From: Kibdelosporangium persicum
Lineage (GTDB): Bacteria; Actinomycetota; Actinomycetes; Mycobacteriales; Pseudonocardiaceae
Length of the DNA: 38,152 nucleotides
Direction of reading: 5' to 3'
Assembly: GCF_013280595.1 (NCBI RefSeq)
Contig: NZ_JAAATY010000057.1
Coordinates: forward strand, 1 to 38,152
A program made the position numbers and the translations under genes. Of this stretch, positions 22,001-33,100 are shown in pieces. Numbering within the stretch: the first letter of the stretch is position 1; each line of letters opens with the position of its first letter. Below the pieces are notes generated by a model that had not been told where the DNA came from, did no database searches, and saw only the letters and a program-made list of their open reading frames with translations.

Positions 22001-25000
22001 GGGCCTGGCTGAGGAACCGCAGGGCTTCCCGCGCCTGGGAGACAGGCCAGGTCCGGACCGGCAGCGGCCTCAGCTCGCCCTGCTCGAACAGGGTGCGCAG
22101 CCTGTGCAGCATTTCCTGGATCCGGTCCGCGCCCGCGTCCGCTGTCAGGTCGAACGCCCGGTACTCGACTCCGGGGTGGTCGGCGGCGACCCGGCCGGCA
22201 TCACGCAGGTCGGTCTTGCCCATCTCGATGAACCGGCCGCCACGCGGCAGCACCCTGAGCGAGGCGTCCACGAACTCGCGGGCGAGCGAGTTCAGCACCA
22301 CGTCCACGCCCCGGCCGCCGGTCACAGCCAGCACCCGGTCCGCGAAACCGACGTCACGGGACGATCCGATGTGGTCGTCGTCGAGGCCCTGCTCGCGCAG
22401 CACCGGCCACTTGCCCTGGCTCGCCGTCGCGAAGACCTCGGCACCCAGGTGCCGCAGCACCTGGACGGCAGCCATGCCGACACCACCGGCCGCGGCGTGC
22501 ACGAGAACCGCTTCCCCTGGACGCACACCGGCCAGATCGGTCAAGGCGTAGTAGGCCGTCAGGAACACGGACGGCACAGCGGCCGCCTGCGCGTACGACC
22601 AATCGCGGGGCATCCGGACGACCATCCGCTGATCGGCGACCGCCAGCGGGCCGAACGCGCCGGGGAACAGTCCCATCACTCGGTCGCCCGGCTCGATCCC
22701 GTGCACGCCAGGACCGGCCTCACGAACGACACCCGCGCCCTCAAGGCCGAGCGGACCGGCCTCACCCGGGTACATCCCGAGTGCCGTCAGCACGTCGCGG
22801 AAGTTCACGCCCGCCGCGCGGACCTCGATCCGTACCTGCCCCGGTTCCAGATCAGCCTGTGCCTCGGGATGCGGTACCAGCCGGAGGTTCTCCAACGTCC
22901 TCTCGCCGACGACGGCCACCCGCCACGCCTCGTCCCCGGCCGGCAGCAGCGTTCCGCCGCTCGCCGCCCGAGCCAGGCGCGGCACCAGCACAGTGCCACC
23001 ACGAACCGCGAGCTGAGTCTCCTCCAGGCCGCGCACCGCTCGCACCGCCGCCACGGGGATCTCGCCGCCGTCGGAGTCCAGCAGCACGATCCGGCCGGGG
23101 TGTTCCGACTGCGCCGAACGCAGCAGGCCCCAGACCGCCGCGCCCGGCAGGTCCGGCCCGTCGTCGTCCCGCGAGGTCGTCACGGCCCCCCGCGTCAGCA
23201 CGACCAGGCGGGTCTGCGCGAACCGTTCGTCGGTCAGCCACGACTGGACGATGTCCAGCGCCTCATAAGTCGCCGTTCGTACTGCCGCGGGCATCTCCCG
23301 GACAACGGCGGGATCCCCCGCACACGGCACCACGAGCACGTCAGGCACCTGGTCCAGCTGCGCCGCCGAAGCCAGGTCATCGCATCGCAGGACGGTGGTC
23401 CCGGCGGCGGCGAAAGCACCGGCCGTTTCCCCGACCACCGCCCACGAGCCCGGCTCGGGTCCTGGACCGTCCTGGTCCGGTTGCCTGACCCAGTCGACCC
23501 GGAACAACGAGTCCGCGACAGCGGCCCCACGCCGGGACACCTGGCCCGGCGGCACCGCACGCAACACCAGTGAGTCCACAGTGGCCACTGGCAGCCCGGC
23601 GAGGTCTGTGAGTTCGACCGACACCCCGCCCTCGGTGTGCGCGAGCCGCGCTCGCAACGCCGTCGCCCCGGTCGCGTGCAACGAGACACCGCGCCACTCG
23701 AACGGCAGCCCGATCCCCTCTACCTGCACGCCGGATCTGGTGAGCAGCAGGGCGTGCAGCGTGGCGTCGAGCAAGGCGGGGTGCAGTCCGAACCGCCCGG
23801 CTTCCGTCGCGGTCTCCTCGGGCAAGGCGACTTCGGCGTACACCTCGCCATCCCACCGCCACACCGAGCGCAGCCCGCGGAACGCGGGCCCGTACGCCAG
23901 GCCTGTGCCGAGGAGGCGTTCGTACAGCCCATCGATCGCCACCGGCTCGGCACCCTGCGGTGGCCATTGGGCCGACGGCGAGGTGACCGGCCCGGCCTGC
24001 GGCGTCAGCACGCCGCGCGCGTGGCAGGTCCACGAATCCTCGCCGGAGCCGAGGCCGTGCACGCTCACCGCTCGTCGGCCTGCCTCGTCGGGGGCGTCCA
24101 CCTGCACCCGGAGCTGTACCGCGTCGTGTGGTCCCAGTACCAGCGGTGTGGTCAGGGTCAGCTCTTCGACCACCGGGCAGCCGGCCTCGTCACCGGCACG
24201 GACCACCAGCTCGGCGAACCCCGTGCCGGGGAACAACGTCATGCCGTCCACCACATGATCGGCCAGCCATGGCTGGTCGTCCACGGAGAGCAGGCCGGTC
24301 AGCACCAGACCGCCTGACTCCGGCAGTGCCACAGCCGCGGCGAGCAACGGGTGGTCGATCCCGGACTGCCCCGCACCGGCCGCCTCCTCGGGCGCCCGTC
24401 CGGAGTCGAGCCAGTAGCGTTGGCGCTGGAACGCGTACGTGGGCAGCTGGGTCCGCCGAGCGCCGGTGCCGCCGAACAGCTCCGTCCACCGCACCGGCAC
24501 ACCGCGCACATGCGCCCGGCTCACCGCGCCGACCAGTGAAGTGACCTCGGACCGGTCACGGCCGGACACCGGGATCGCGACGACATCCTCGTCACCGGTC
24601 ACCGCGAGCGCCGACAACGCGCCGTCCGGACCGAGTTCGATCAACGTGCGAACGCCGGACGCCGCCAGGAACCGCACACCGTCGCCGAACCGGACCGCCT
24701 CGCGGACGTGCCGCACCCAGTACTCGGGGGAACTCAGCTCGTCCGACGACGCCTGCCTGCCTGTGAGGTTGGAGACAACCGGGATCTCCGGCGTGCGCAG
24801 CGCCAGGCCGGTGACCACCTCCCGGAACCGGGCCATCATGGGCTCCATCCGCGGGGAGTGGAAGGCGTGGCTCACGGTCAGCCGTTTGGTCCTGCGTCCT
24901 GGGAACGCGGCCGCCACCTCGGCGACAACGTCCTCGTCGCCGGAGACGACCACAGCCTGCGGGCCGTTCACCGCGGCGATGCCAACCACCCGCTCACGCC

Positions 25001-27116
25001 CGCCGAGCAGAGGCAGCACCTCCTCCTCGGCGGCCTCGATCGCGATCATGGCCCCGCCGGGTGGCAGATCCTGCATGAGCCGCCCTCGTGCGGCCACCAG
25101 TGTGCAGGCGTCCGGGGCCGTCAGCACCCCCGCGACGTGTGCCGCCGCCAGCTCACCGACGGAGTGCCCGAGCAGGAAGGCGGGCTGGATTCCCCACCGG
25201 CCGAGCAGGTGGGACATCGCGACTTCCACGGCGAACAGACCGGCCTGCGCGAACATCGTCCGGTGCAGCCGCTCGTCCGCGCCGAACACGACGTCTCGCA
25301 GTGGTGCACCGAGCAGCGGGTCGAGCAGCGCGGCCAATTCGTCGAACTTCTCCGCGAACGGCGGGAAGGTCTCGTAGAGCTGCTTGCCCATGCCGGGGCG
25401 CTGCGATCCCTGGCCGGCGAAGAGGAACGCGACCGGACCGGTGCGCACCACGTCCCGCAGCACGTGCGGATCGTCTTCGCCGTTCGCGAGCGCACCGAGT
25501 CCCGACCGCAGTCCGGGCTCAGCCGTGGCGAGCACGACAGCTCGGTGCGTCAACGATGTCCTCGTGGTCGCCAGCGACAGCGCGATATCGGCGAGATCCT
25601 GGTCGCCGTCCTCGTCCACCCTGGCCAGTAGGCGTTCCGCCTGTGCGCGCAAGGCCGTCTCCGAATGTCCGGAGAGGACATACGGGGTGACGGGCAGCCG
25701 ATCGGGCCCGGCCGTCTCGGGTGCGGTCCGCACCGAGACCGGCGGCGCCTCTTCCAAAATGGTGTGCGCGTTCGTCCCGCTGAAGCCGAAGGACGACACC
25801 GCGGCCCGGCGCGGCCTGCCGGTCACGGGCCAGCCGGCGGACTGGGTCAGCAGCTCGGCCGAGCCGGACGACCAGTCCACGTGCGGGGTCGGCTCGTCGA
25901 CGTGCAGTGTCTTCGGCAGGACCCCGTGCCGCAGCGCCATCACCATCTTGATCACACCGGCCACTCCGGCGGCCGCCTGGGTGTGGCCGATGTTGGACTT
26001 CACCGAGCCGAGCAGCAACGGGTGTTCCCGATCCTGCCCGTAGGTGGCCAGCAGCGCCCTCGCCTCGATCGGGTCGCCCAGCGTCGTACCGGTGCCGTGT
26101 GCCTCGACCACATCTATGTCCTTTGTGGACAATCGCGCGTTGGCCAGTGCCGCGCGGATCACCCGCTCCTGGGCGAGCCCGTTCGGTGCGGTCAGCCCGT
26201 TGGACGCCCCGTCCTGGTTGACCGCGGATCCGCGGATCACCGCCAGGACCGGGTGCCCGTGCCGCACCGCGTCGGACAAGCGCTCCACGAGCAGCAGGCC
26301 GGCACCTTCCGCCCAACTGGCGCCGTCGGCGGCCGCGGCGAAGGACTTGCACCGGCCGTCCGGCGACATCCCCTTCTGCCGGGAGAACTCCACGAAGGTG
26401 GTCGGCGTGGACATCACGGTCGCGCCACCCGCCAGTGCCAGGTCGCACTCACCCAGCCGCAACGCCTGCACTGCCTGGTGGATCGCGACCAGCGACGCGG
26501 AACACGCGGTGTCCACCGTGACCGCCGGGCCTTCCAGGCCCAGTGTGTAGGCGATCCGGCCGGACATCACGCTGCCCGCCCCACCGGTGCCCAGGAACCC
26601 GGCGATCGACTCCGGCACCTGCCGCAGCCGTGCCACGTGGTCGTGGTAGATCACCCCGGTGTACACGCCGCACCGGCTGCCCCGCACCGAGTCCGGGGGG
26701 ATGCCCGCGCGTTCGAACACCTCCCACGAGGTTTCCAGCAGCAGGCGTTGCTGGGGGTCCATCGCGAACGCCTCGCGCGGCGAGATGCCGAAGAACGCCG
26801 GGTCGAAGTCCGCCGCGTCGTGCAGGAACCCGCCCTCCCTGGCGTAGCTGGTGCCGGGGTGGTCGGGGTCCGGGTGGTACACCGACGCGGGCCAGCCCCG
26901 GTCGGCCGGGAACGGCGAGATGGCGTCCGTGCCGTCGGCGACCAGCTGCCACAGCTGTTCGGGGGAGGTGACGCCGCCGGGGAAACGACAGGCCATGCCG
27001 ACGATCGCGATCGGTTCGCTCGCCTTGTCCTCCACCTCCCGCAGGCGCTGCTGCAGGTTCCGGGCGTCGCTGATCGCCCGCTTGAGGTAGTCGCGCATCT
27101 TGTCCTGAGTGGACAT
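16062..27116 (-). CDS. Modular type I PKS, two modules (gene B, complete)
   Basis: Complete bimodular PKS of 3684 aa. The start is the ATG at 27116-27114. GAGGAG lies 9 nt upstream and translation begins with a typical docking helix ([20 protein letters not shown]), then EPIAIVG of the KS. A longer in-frame opening reaches 27746 but overlaps gene A and reads as nonsense, so I rejected it. Domains by residue: docking 1-34, KS 35-453, AT 561-883, DH 923-1186, ER 1406-1709, KR 1719-1909, ACP 1996-2076, KS 2104-2523, AT 2628-2968, KR 2989-3439, ACP 3529-3606, docking 3610-3684 ([12 protein letters not shown] near the end). Module 1 is fully reducing with a malonyl-type AT; module 2 is ketoreducing with a methylmalonyl-type AT. 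Oddities are the tandem LVGG linker repeat before the first ACP, GAGTQ and FASH in the second AT, and GFESL in the last ACP. Confidence 0.97.
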   Translation of the reverse strand: MSTQDKMRDYLKRAISDARNLQQRLREVEDKASEPIAIVGMACRFPGGVTSPEQLWQLVADGTDAISPFPADRGWPASVYHPDPDHPGTSYAREGGFLHDAADFDPAFFGISPREAFAMDPQQRLLLETSWEVFERAGIPPDSVRGSRCGVYTGVIYHDHVARLRQVPESIAGFLGTGGAGSVMSGRIAYTLGLEGPAVTVDTACSASLVAIHQAVQALRLGECDLALAGGATVMSTPTTFVEFSRQKGMSPDGRCKSFAAAADGASWAEGAGLLLVERLSDAVRHGHPVLAVIRGSAVNQDGASNGLTAPNGLAQERVIRAALANARLSTKDIDVVEAHGTGTTLGDPIEARALLATYGQDREHPLLLGSVKSNIGHTQAAAGVAGVIKMVMALRHGVLPKTLHVDEPTPHVDWSSGSAELLTQSAGWPVTGRPRRAAVSSFGFSGTNAHTILEEAPPVSVRTAPETAGPDRLPVTPYVLSGHSETALRAQAERLLARVDEDGDQDLADIALSLATTRTSLTHRAVVLATAEPGLRSGLGALANGEDDPHVLRDVVRTGPVAFLFAGQGSQRPGMGKQLYETFPPFAEKFDELAALLDPLLGAPLRDVVFGADERLHRTMFAQAGLFAVEVAMSHLLGRWGIQPAFLLGHSVGELAAAHVAGVLTAPDACTLVAARGRLMQDLPPGGAMIAIEAAEEEVLPLLGGRERVVGIAAVNGPQAVVVSGDEDVVAEVAAAFPGRRTKRLTVSHAFHSPRMEPMMARFREVVTGLALRTPEIPVVSNLTGRQASSDELSSPEYWVRHVREAVRFGDGVRFLAASGVRTLIELGPDGALSALAVTGDEDVVAIPVSGRDRSEVTSLVGAVSRAHVRGVPVRWTELFGGTGARRTQLPTYAFQRQRYWLDSGRAPEEAAGAGQSGIDHPLLAAAVALPESGGLVLTGLLSVDDQPWLADHVVDGMTLFPGTGFAELVVRAGDEAGCPVVEELTLTTPLVLGPHDAVQLRVQVDAPDEAGRRAVSVHGLGSGEDSWTCHARGVLTPQAGPVTSPSAQWPPQGAEPVAIDGLYERLLGTGLAYGPAFRGLRSVWRWDGEVYAEVALPEETATEAGRFGLHPALLDATLHALLLTRSGVQVEGIGLPFEWRGVSLHATGATALRARLAHTEGGVSVELTDLAGLPVATVDSLVLRAVPPGQVSRRGAAVADSLFRVDWVRQPDQDGPGPEPGSWAVVGETAGAFAAAGTTVLRCDDLASAAQLDQVPDVLVVPCAGDPAVVREMPAAVRTATYEALDIVQSWLTDERFAQTRLVVLTRGAVTTSRDDDGPDLPGAAVWGLLRSAQSEHPGRIVLLDSDGGEIPVAAVRAVRGLEETQLAVRGGTVLVPRLARAASGGTLLPAGDEAWRVAVVGERTLENLRLVPHPEAQADLEPGQVRIEVRAAGVNFRDVLTALGMYPGEAGPLGLEGAGVVREAGPGVHGIEPGDRVMGLFPGAFGPLAVADQRMVVRMPRDWSYAQAAAVPSVFLTAYYALTDLAGVRPGEAVLVHAAAGGVGMAAVQVLRHLGAEVFATASQGKWPVLREQGLDDDHIGSSRDVGFADRVLAVTGGRGVDVVLNSLAREFVDASLRVLPRGGRFIEMGKTDLRDAGRVAADHPGVEYRAFDLTADAGADRIQEMLHRLRTLFEQGELRPLPVRTWPVSQAREALRFLSQARHIGKIVLTMPHWEAGGTTLITGGTGALGAEVARHLVIEHGVRNLVLASRRGPQAPETAALCAELAEAGATVTVLACDVGDRGEVAALLERIPAERPLTAIVHAAGVIDDGVVTSLTPDRIDTVLRAKADAAWHLHDLTRTLDLSAFVLFSSAAGLLGSPGQGNYAAANTFLDALAAHRQAAGLPATALAWGLWATGGGMAGALGETGRRRITGGGRALSTAEGLALFTIATALADPVLAPMRLDLSGPAPGAAPLLRGLVGGLVGGLVGGRARRVVEAGVAETDSLRGRLAGMTVEDREQALLRLIASHAAAVLALDDARAVGTEQAFRDLGFDSLTAVELRNRLNAATGLRLPATLVFDYPTPGALASLLSERLSDDSPAPSTASAASPVPGAERNLDDPIVIVGMACRLPGDADSPGELWRLLADETDAIAGWPTDRGWDQDGRSGAGTGRPAAGGFLAGATEFDAEFFGISPREAMVMDPQQRLLLETAWEAVEAAGIRPSSLRGTDTGVFASVIHHDYATVLSTAEDLQGDMATGTSASVASGRIAYLFGLEGPAITVDTACSSALVALHLAVRSLRQGECSLALVGGATVMATPGSFVELARQGALAPDGRSKAFGAGADGAGWSEGAGVLLVERLSDARRHSHPVLAVVRGTAVNSDGASNGLTAPNGLAQQRVIRQALADGGLTASEVDAVEAHGTGTALGDPIEAQALLATYGRRRPHDRPLWLGSVKSNIGHTQAAAGAAGVIKVVLAMRHGVLPRTLHADVPSSHVDWSAGGVELLTEAREWPRAGRPRRAGVSSFGISGTNAHVIIEEPPPVEPAAAPPAVTGEPLPWLVTAKGEAALREQAGRLMSSVEAQPELTAEDVAYCLGSTRTSFEHRAVVLGKDRRELLTGLAALSRGESAAEVIRGVADTSGRAVFMFAGAGTQWRGMGARLMASADVFRDSVLACARAFEPYLDWSLTDVLEGRRGAAPLSRVDVVQPALFTMMVSLAALWRSYGVRPAAVVGHSQGEIAAAHVAGALSLEDAVRVVALRSQALGGIAGAGSMLTVPLPEAEVRACIARWGDRLSIAAVNGPALVAVSGEPGPADDLMSELVSAGVRAGRLQADFASHSVQVEAIRADLLHQLAHGSPRSSDIPFFSTVTGAAFDTAALDAEYWYRNLRQPVLFERAVNAMLEEGYDAFVELSPHPTLTVAVEEIADNRTHSLAVVGSLRLGDGGLDRFSTSLAQAEVRGIHVDWGHSGRFVELPTYAFQRKRFWPEATAVASAGATTTDPGDAAFWETVESEDLEGLATTLGIGTAASLETAVAALSQWRRHKREASLVDSCRYRVSWKPLTGLGAAAVPGTWLLVVSSGPVAGDGVEKACTEALEGGGIRLRRLEVDPAETRQDLARRLTGEPVAGVLSLLAFADDGTPRPDGVCAGLAGTLTLIQALGDAALTAPLWCATRGAVEAGQAGATLSVGHAQIWGLGRVAALEHPDRWGGLVDLPSVLDDRAITRLRGALTGSNGEDQLAVRAGAVFGRRLVRAPRGPRSERQLWQPRGTVLITGGTGAVGAAVARELAVAGAEHLVLTSRRGDGAPGTAGLRAELSALGARVTIVACDVADRDALADMLANLPGEHPLTAVVHAAGASQQSALSEMAPDEVACVMAGKVAGARNLDALLGDRRLDAFVLFSSGSSAWGSAMQGAYAAANASLDALAWDRRSRGLTATSVAWGRWSTGMAGDIPDEVWDRLGLRAMAPEPAVTAMRQAVADGEQLVVSDMDWARFTPAFVISRRSPLIEDIPEVRALRTELDGEPDVAGNGPPFRARLTALSRVEQDTLLLDLVRSEAAAVLGHSEGAAAVGARKPFRDLGFESLASVDLRNRLSAATGLRLPASLAFDHPTPAAVATHLRARLLPEPETGGDGEQEIRRMLASVPFASLRAAGLLDPLLELAGVRATAPQAGEDIATMDVADLVRAALGGADRDSAM
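16065..16290 (-). other. C-terminal docking domain of PKS B (class 1b-like)
   Basis: The tail after the last ACP contains [20 protein letters not shown] and ends [15 protein letters not shown] plus a short acidic stub. The MDVxDLVRxALG pattern is the class 1b C-terminal type and differs from the tails of A and C. It matches the class 1b-like start of gene C. Confidence 0.83.
16295..20810 (-). other. PKS module B2: KS-AT(methylmalonyl)-KR(A1-type)-ACP
   Basis: Approximate domains: KS 19550-20805 (DTACSSAL), AT 18215-19235 (GHSQGE; FASH instead of YASH; GAGTQ instead of GQGSQ), KR 16800-18150, ACP 16300-16530. There is no DH or ER. The KR has TGGTGAVG, no LDD, a Trp in SAWGS and Gln three residues before the Tyr. 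That is the A1 fingerprint (L-hydroxyl, unepimerised alpha-methyl). The ACP has GFESL; the Ser that carries phosphopantetheine is still present. Confidence 0.9.
21191..21226 (-). repeat. Tandem 12-bp repeat in the B1 KR-ACP linker
   Basis: Three consecutive 12-bp units (21191-21202, 21203-21214, 21215-21226); the third differs by one base at 21219. In frame they encode LVGG three times after LLRG. The linker of the other KR-ACP junctions lacks it, so it looks like local slippage. Confidence 0.9.
26124..26132 (-). other. DnaA-box-like nonamer inside the B1 ketosynthase
   Basis: The minus strand reads TTGTCCACA, identical to the consensus DnaA box described for Streptomyces. It encodes LST in RLSTKDID and sits beside the rare codon ATA. 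It is a single site within coding sequence, so it is not an origin; chance or a titration site are both possible. Confidence 0.4.
27015..27116 (-). other. N-terminal docking coiled coil of PKS B (class 1a-like)
   Basis: The first 34 residues, [20 protein letters not shown] onward, continue as [12 protein letters not shown] and form a charged amphipathic helix with the YLKR...RLRE pattern of class 1a acceptors. It precedes the KS directly and fixes the gene start at 27116. Confidence 0.87.
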
Positions 27117-27157
27117 CGGTTCCAGCTCCTCGCCGGGTGCGGGGTGTCTCGAGCGGG
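27117..27157 (-). promoter_or_regulatory. 41-bp A/B spacer with ribosome binding site for gene B
   Basis: On the minus strand GAGGAG (27126-27131) sits 9 nt before the ATG at 27116. The spacer is too short for a convincing promoter or terminator, which favours co-transcription of A and B. Confidence 0.8.
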
Positions 27158-30100
27158 TCAGGAGAGCCCGAAACCCTTGTCGATCACCTGGAAAAGGTCG
27201 TCGTCGGTGGCCGCCGCCAGATCGTCGCCGCCGGCACCGCCGACGTCGTCGGCACCGGTCCACTCGGACAGCAGCACCCGCAGACTGGCGGTGACCTCGT
27301 CGCGGCCGTCCTCGCCGGGCGCCAACGACAGCAGCCGTTTCGCCAGGTCGCCGAGATCCGCCAGAGCGAGCCGCAGTTCGGACACCGGCTCCGGGACGAG
27401 TTCGGCAAGCAGGTGTTCCGCCAGCCGGTACGGCGTCGGATGCTCGAAGACCATGGTGACCGGCAGCCGCAGCCCGGTCGCGGTGCCGAGCCGGTTGCGG
27501 AACTCCACGGCGATCAGCGAGTCGAACCCGAGGTCGGTGAAGGCGCGGTCCGGCTCGATCTCGTCTGCGCCCCGATGCCCGAGCACACTCGCCGCGTTCG
27601 ACCGCACCAGGTCGAGCACCAGCCGGTTCTGCTCGGTGGTGGACAGGGTGGCGATCTGGTCCCGAAACTCTGGACGACTCACGGGAACGACGTCCTCGCC
27701 CGGGCGCAGTACAGGCCGTCCCGCCGCCGGTGCCAGTCCGGCCCACAGCGGCGGGACGGCATCTCCCATGGCACCGAACGCCGCCAGGTCCAGCCGGGCG
27801 GGCACCACGACCGGCAGATCACTCCGGCACGCGAGGTCGAACAACGCCAGCCCGTCCTCGTCCGGCAGTGGCAGCACACCGCCCCGGGCCAGCCGGCCGG
27901 CGTCGGCACCGCCGGTCATCTCACCCTGTTCGGCCCAGAACCCCCAGGCGAGCGACGTGGCCGGGAGGCCGTTGGCACGCCTGTGCCGCGCCAACGCGTC
28001 GAGCACGCAGTTGGCTGCGGCGTAGTTGCCCTGTCCAGGGCCCCCGGTCATCCCCGCCAGCGACGAGAACAGTACGAAGGTCGCGAGCGGCAGGTTGGCG
28101 GTGAGGTCGTGCAGGTTCACCGCACCGTCCACTTTGGGCCGCAGCACCCGCTCCAGCCGCTCGGGGGTGAGCGACTCGACAACGCCGTCGGACAGCACCC
28201 CGGCGGCATGCACGACCGTGGTCAACGGGTGGTCGGCGGGGATGGCGGCGATGGTCCGCCGCAGCGCGGCCCGGTCCGCCACATCGCACGCGGCGACGGT
28301 GACCCGGGCGCCGAGCGACTCCAGTTCCGCGGCCAGTTCCGGCGCGCCCTTCGACTCCGTGCCACGCCTGCTGGTCAGCAGCAGGTGCCTGGCACCGTGG
28401 ACGGTCACCAGGTGGCGGGCCACCAGCGCGCCCAGTGCGCCCGTTCCGCCGGTGATCAGCACCGTGCCGCCGGACGGCACCGGGTCGCCGGGGATGGTGA
28501 GCACCACCTTGCCGACCACACGGGCCTGACCCAGCGCACGGAACGCCTCGCGGGCGTGCCGGATGTCCCAGGTGGTGATCGGCAGGGGCTGCAGCGTCCC
28601 GCGCTGGTACAACTCCACCAGCGCCCGCAGCACCTGCTGGATCCGGTCCGGGCCCGCCTCCATCAGGTCGTAGGCCTGGTACTCGACTCCGGGGTGCTGA
28701 CGCGCGACCTCAGCCGGATCACGGATGTCGGTCTTGCCCATCTCCAGGAACCGCCCGCCGCGCGGCAGCAGGCGAAGGCCGGCGTCCACGAAGTCACCGG
28801 CCAGGCAGTCCAGCACGACGTCCATCCCCCGGCCGCCGGTGGCGGCGAGGAACCGCCGCTCGAACTCGTGGTCGCGGGAACTGGCGACGTGCGCCTCGTC
28901 AAGACCGTTGCGGTGCAAGGCACCCCACTTGCCGGGGCTCGCGGTCCCGAAGACGTCGGCACCGAGGTGGCGGGCCAGCTGGACCGCGATCGTGCCGACA
29001 CCACCGGCGGCGGCGTGGATGAGCACCGCGTCCCCGCGGCTGACCTCCGCCAGGTCGTGCAGGCCGTAGTAGGCGGTCGCCCCGGCGACCGGCACCGTGG
29101 CCGCCTGCGCGAAGGACCAGTCGTCGGGAATCCGCACGAGCAACCGGTGATCGGTGACCGTGACCGGTCCGAACGCGTCCGTCCCGATTCCCATCACGCG
29201 GTCACCGGCAGCCAGGCCGGTCACGCCCTCGCCGACCTCGGTGACCACGCCGGCCACGTCGCTGCCGATGCCCTGCCGCCGCGATCCCGGGTACATCCCC
29301 AGCACGACGAGAACGTCGCGGAAGTTCATGCCCACGGCACGCACGGCGATCCTGACCTGACCGGCTGCCAGGGGACGCAGCACTTCGGGGCAGGGCACCA
29401 GTTCCAGGCCCTCGATCGTGCCGTCGCCCTTGCCCGCCAACCGCCACGGCGCCGCTCCGGGCGGCTGCAACACGTCGTGGGATGCCAGCCGGGCCATCCT
29501 GGGCACGGTGACGGCGCCGCGGCGGATCCTCAGCCTCGGATCCGGCAGTGTCAGCACGGCGGGCAACGCCGTCAGTGAGTCGGGGTGGCCGTCGAGGTCG
29601 ATCAGCGCGAACCGGCCGGGATGCTCGTTCTGCGCGGTGCTCACCAGTCCCCACACCGCCGCACTGGGCAGGTCGGTGATGTCGTGCGCGCCCCCGTCAA
29701 CCGCGCCGAGGGTGACGAACACCAGGCGGATATCGGCGAACCGCTCGTCGGACAGCCAGGACTGCAGCAGTGCCAACGTTGTCCGCGCCGCGGTGTGCAC
29801 CGGCTGCACGGAGTCTGTCGCGGGGGCCTCACCGGGAGGATGGAACACGACGAGCGTCCCGAACGTGTCCACAGCGGATATCGCCCGGTCGACCGCGTCC
29901 AGATCCGCGTACGTGGCTTCGCTGCGGAAGGCGCCGTACGGGTCGTCGCCGAGCACGGCGATCGCCCGCAGCGCGTCGCTGGACACCACCGAGGGCACTC
30001 GTGCCGGAGTCCAGTCGAGATGGAACAGGGAATCCCCGTGAGCGGCCACCGGTAGTGCACTGGCGAGGTTCGCCGCGGACACCGGCCTGGTCACCAGAGA

Positions 30101-33100
30101 CCGGACCGTCATGATGGGCATGCCCGTTTCATCGGCCAGGGTCACATGCAGTTCACCGGCGCCGCGCAACGCCAGCCGGACCCGCGCCGCGGTGGCGCCC
30201 GCGGCGTGCAGGCTAACGCCGGTCCAGGCGAAGGGCAGGCGCAGTTCCCCGTCGGATTCGCCGTCGTACAGGTACCCGGCTGCGTGCAGCGCCGCGTCCA
30301 GCAGCGCCGGGTGTATGCCGTACTTCCCCGCAACCATTCGCTGCTCGTCAGGCAGCCGGATCTCGGCGAAGACCTCGCCAGCACCACGCCATACCCGTCG
30401 CAGCCCTTGGAAAGCAGGCCCGTAGTGGTACCCCGCCGCGGCGAGGGCCTCGTAGCCGGTGCTGACGTCGGCCTCATCGCTACCGCGGACGGGCCATGCC
30501 ACCAGGTCTGACGGCGCGGACAGGCTTTGCGGACTGAGCACGCCGCTGGCGTGCAGGGTCCATGAGCCTCTCTTCTGGCGCGAGTGCACCCGCACCACGC
30601 GGCGCCCGTCCTTGTCGGGAGCGTCGACGCGCACCTGGATCGGAACGCCCTGGTCATCTTCGGCACTGAGGAAAACCGGTTCGTGCAGCGTGAGTTCCTC
30701 GAGATGGGGACAGCCCGCCTGGTCACCGGCGCGGATGGCCAGTTCGACGAACGCCGTGCCCGGCAGCAACACCGTCCCTGCCACGGCGTGGTCAAGCAGC
30801 CACGGGTGCGCACTGGTCGACAGGCGCCCGGTGAGCAGGACTTCGTCGTCGGCGAGTGTCACCGCCGCGCCCAGCCACGGGTGGACCGCGTCCTCGAGTC
30901 CCGCCGCCGACATGTCCCCGCCGAATTCCCTTCCCTCCAGCCAGAAACGTTGCCGCTGGAAGGCATAAGCCGGTAGCTCCACCGGGCTGCCGGGAAGCAC
31001 GGTGTGCCAGTCCACCGGCACACCGTGCACGTACAGCTGCGCCAGCGAGGTCAGCACGCGCCGGCTCCCGCCGTCCCCCCGGCGCAGGGTCCCCACTGCC
31101 AGCACACCGCCGCCGCTTTCGTCGGCGCGTTCGTGCACTGCCGGAACCAGTACCGGGTGGGGGCTGACTTCGAGGAACACCTCGATGCCCTGTTCCCGCA
31201 CCACGCTGACGGCACGGTCGAACTCCACAGTCTGCTGGAGGTTGCGGTACCAGTACCGGGCGTCGAGTGCCGCGGTGGGTAGTACACCACCGGTCACCGT
31301 CGAAACGAACGGCACCTCGGAGGTCATCGGCTCGATGTCCCGGAGCAGATCCGCCAGCCGCTCCTCCAGATCGGCCACGTGCTCGGAATGCGAGGCGTAG
31401 TCCACCGGTATCCGCCGCATCCGGATTCCTTCAGCCTCGCCGTGGGCGAGCAACTCGTCGATCGCGGCGGCGTCACCGGAGACCACAGTCGTACGCGGTC
31501 CGTTGATCGACGCGACCGACAACGCAGATGCCCAGCGCCGCAGCAGTCCGGTCACGTCCGCGACCGGAAGCGGCACCGACACCATCCCGCCGCGGCCCGC
31601 CAGCACCGCCCCGATCGCCTTGCTGCGCAGCGCGACCACTTTGGCGGCGTCGGTGAGGCTCAGCGCGCCGCACACGTGCGCGGCCACGATCTCGCCCTGC
31701 GAGTGCCCGATCACCACCGCCGGCTGGACCCCGCATGCCCGCCACAGCGCCGCCAACGCGACCCCGACAGCGAACAGCGCCGGCTGGACCACATCGACCC
31801 GGTCGAGAGGCGGCGCGTCCGGGCCGCCCTCGAGGAGGTCGAGCAGACTCCAGTCCAGGTACGGCTCAAGGGCCGCGGCGCACTGCTCGATCGACGCCCG
31901 GAACACCGGCGATGACGCCAGCAGTTCCGTCGCCATGCCTGTCCACTGCGCTCCCTGGCCGGGGAACACGAAGGCCACCCGGGCATCCTCGCGCGCCCGC
32001 CCGGTCACGACCGTGGCCTGCGTCGGGGTGTCCTCCACCAGCGCGGCCAGCCCATCGAGCAGTCCGGACCGGTCCGTCCCGATCACGACCGCCCGCTCCG
32101 CCAATCGGGCTCTCGCCGCCAGCGAACGCCCGACGTCCGCGACCGCGAGCTCCGGCCGTCCGTCCACATACGACAGCAATCGGACGGCCTGCCTGCGCAG
32201 CGCGGCCGTGTCCGTCGCGGACAGGATCCAGGCGTGAGCCGGACCGGCGAGCACGCCCGCCCCGCCGGGCGCGGTTGCCTCGGGACCGGGTTCCTCGACG
32301 ATGACGTGCGCGTTGGTACCGCTGATGCCGAACGAGGACACACCGGCGCGCCGGGGACGCCCGCCGGACGGCCACGGCTGGTTGTCCATGAGCAGCTCGA
32401 CGCTGCCCGCCGACCAGTCCACTTCGCCGGACGGCCGGTCGATGTGCAGGGTCCGGGGCAGCTCGCCGTGCCGCATGGCCATGATCACCTTGATCAGGGC
32501 CGCGGCGCCCGCGGCGGCCTGGGTGTGGCCGATGTTGGACTTGACCGACCCGAGCAGCAGCGGCTTTCCCCCTGACCGGTCCCGGCCGTAGGTCGCGAGC
32601 AGTGCCTGCGCCTCGATCGGGTCGCCCAGCGCCGTCCCGGTGCCGTGCGCTTCGACGGCGTCGATCTCCCACGGCCCGAGGCCCGCGTTCGCCAGCGCCT
32701 GCCGGATGACCCGTTGCTGCGCGAGGCCGTTGGGTGCGGTCAGTCCGTTCGACGCGCCGTCGGAGTTGACCGCGCTGCCCCGGATCACCGCGAGGATCGG
32801 ATGGCCGTGGCGCCGGGCGTCGCTGAGCCGCTCGAGCAGGAGCAGACCGGCCCCTTCGCCCCAGGCGGTGCCATCCGCCGCGTCGGCGAACGGCTTGCAC
32901 CGGCCGTCCGCGGCCAGACCCCGTTGCCGGGACAGCTCGACGAACGCGGCCGGTGTGGACATGACCGTCACGCCGCCCGCGAGCGCGAGATCACAACTGC
33001 CGTCGCGAAGTGCCTGCCCGGCAAGGTGAACCGCGACCAGCGAGGACGAACACGCGGTGTCGATCGTGAGCGCCGGGCCGTGCAGTCCCAGTGTGTAGGC

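Larger units (their letters stand above)
20880..27020 (-). other. PKS module B1: KS-AT(malonyl)-DH-ER-KR-ACP
   Basis: Approximate domains: KS 25760-27015 (DTACSASL), AT 24470-25435 (GHSVGE, SHAFHSP), DH 23560-24350 ([17 protein letters not shown]), ER 21990-22900 ([22 protein letters not shown]), KR 21390-21960 ([11 protein letters not shown], catalytic Ser and Tyr), ACP 20890-21130 (GFDSL). This is a full reductive loop with a malonyl-type AT, adding an unsubstituted CH2-CH2 pair. The KR-ACP linker carries the tandem LVGG repeat at 21191-21226. Confidence 0.93.

Noticed and set aside
27117-27746. In-frame upstream extension of gene B by about 210 codons
   Set aside because: It overlaps the ACP and docking end of gene A in another frame, has Arg/Gly-rich low-complexity translation, and the internal ATG at 27116 has a good RBS and a canonical docking helix.
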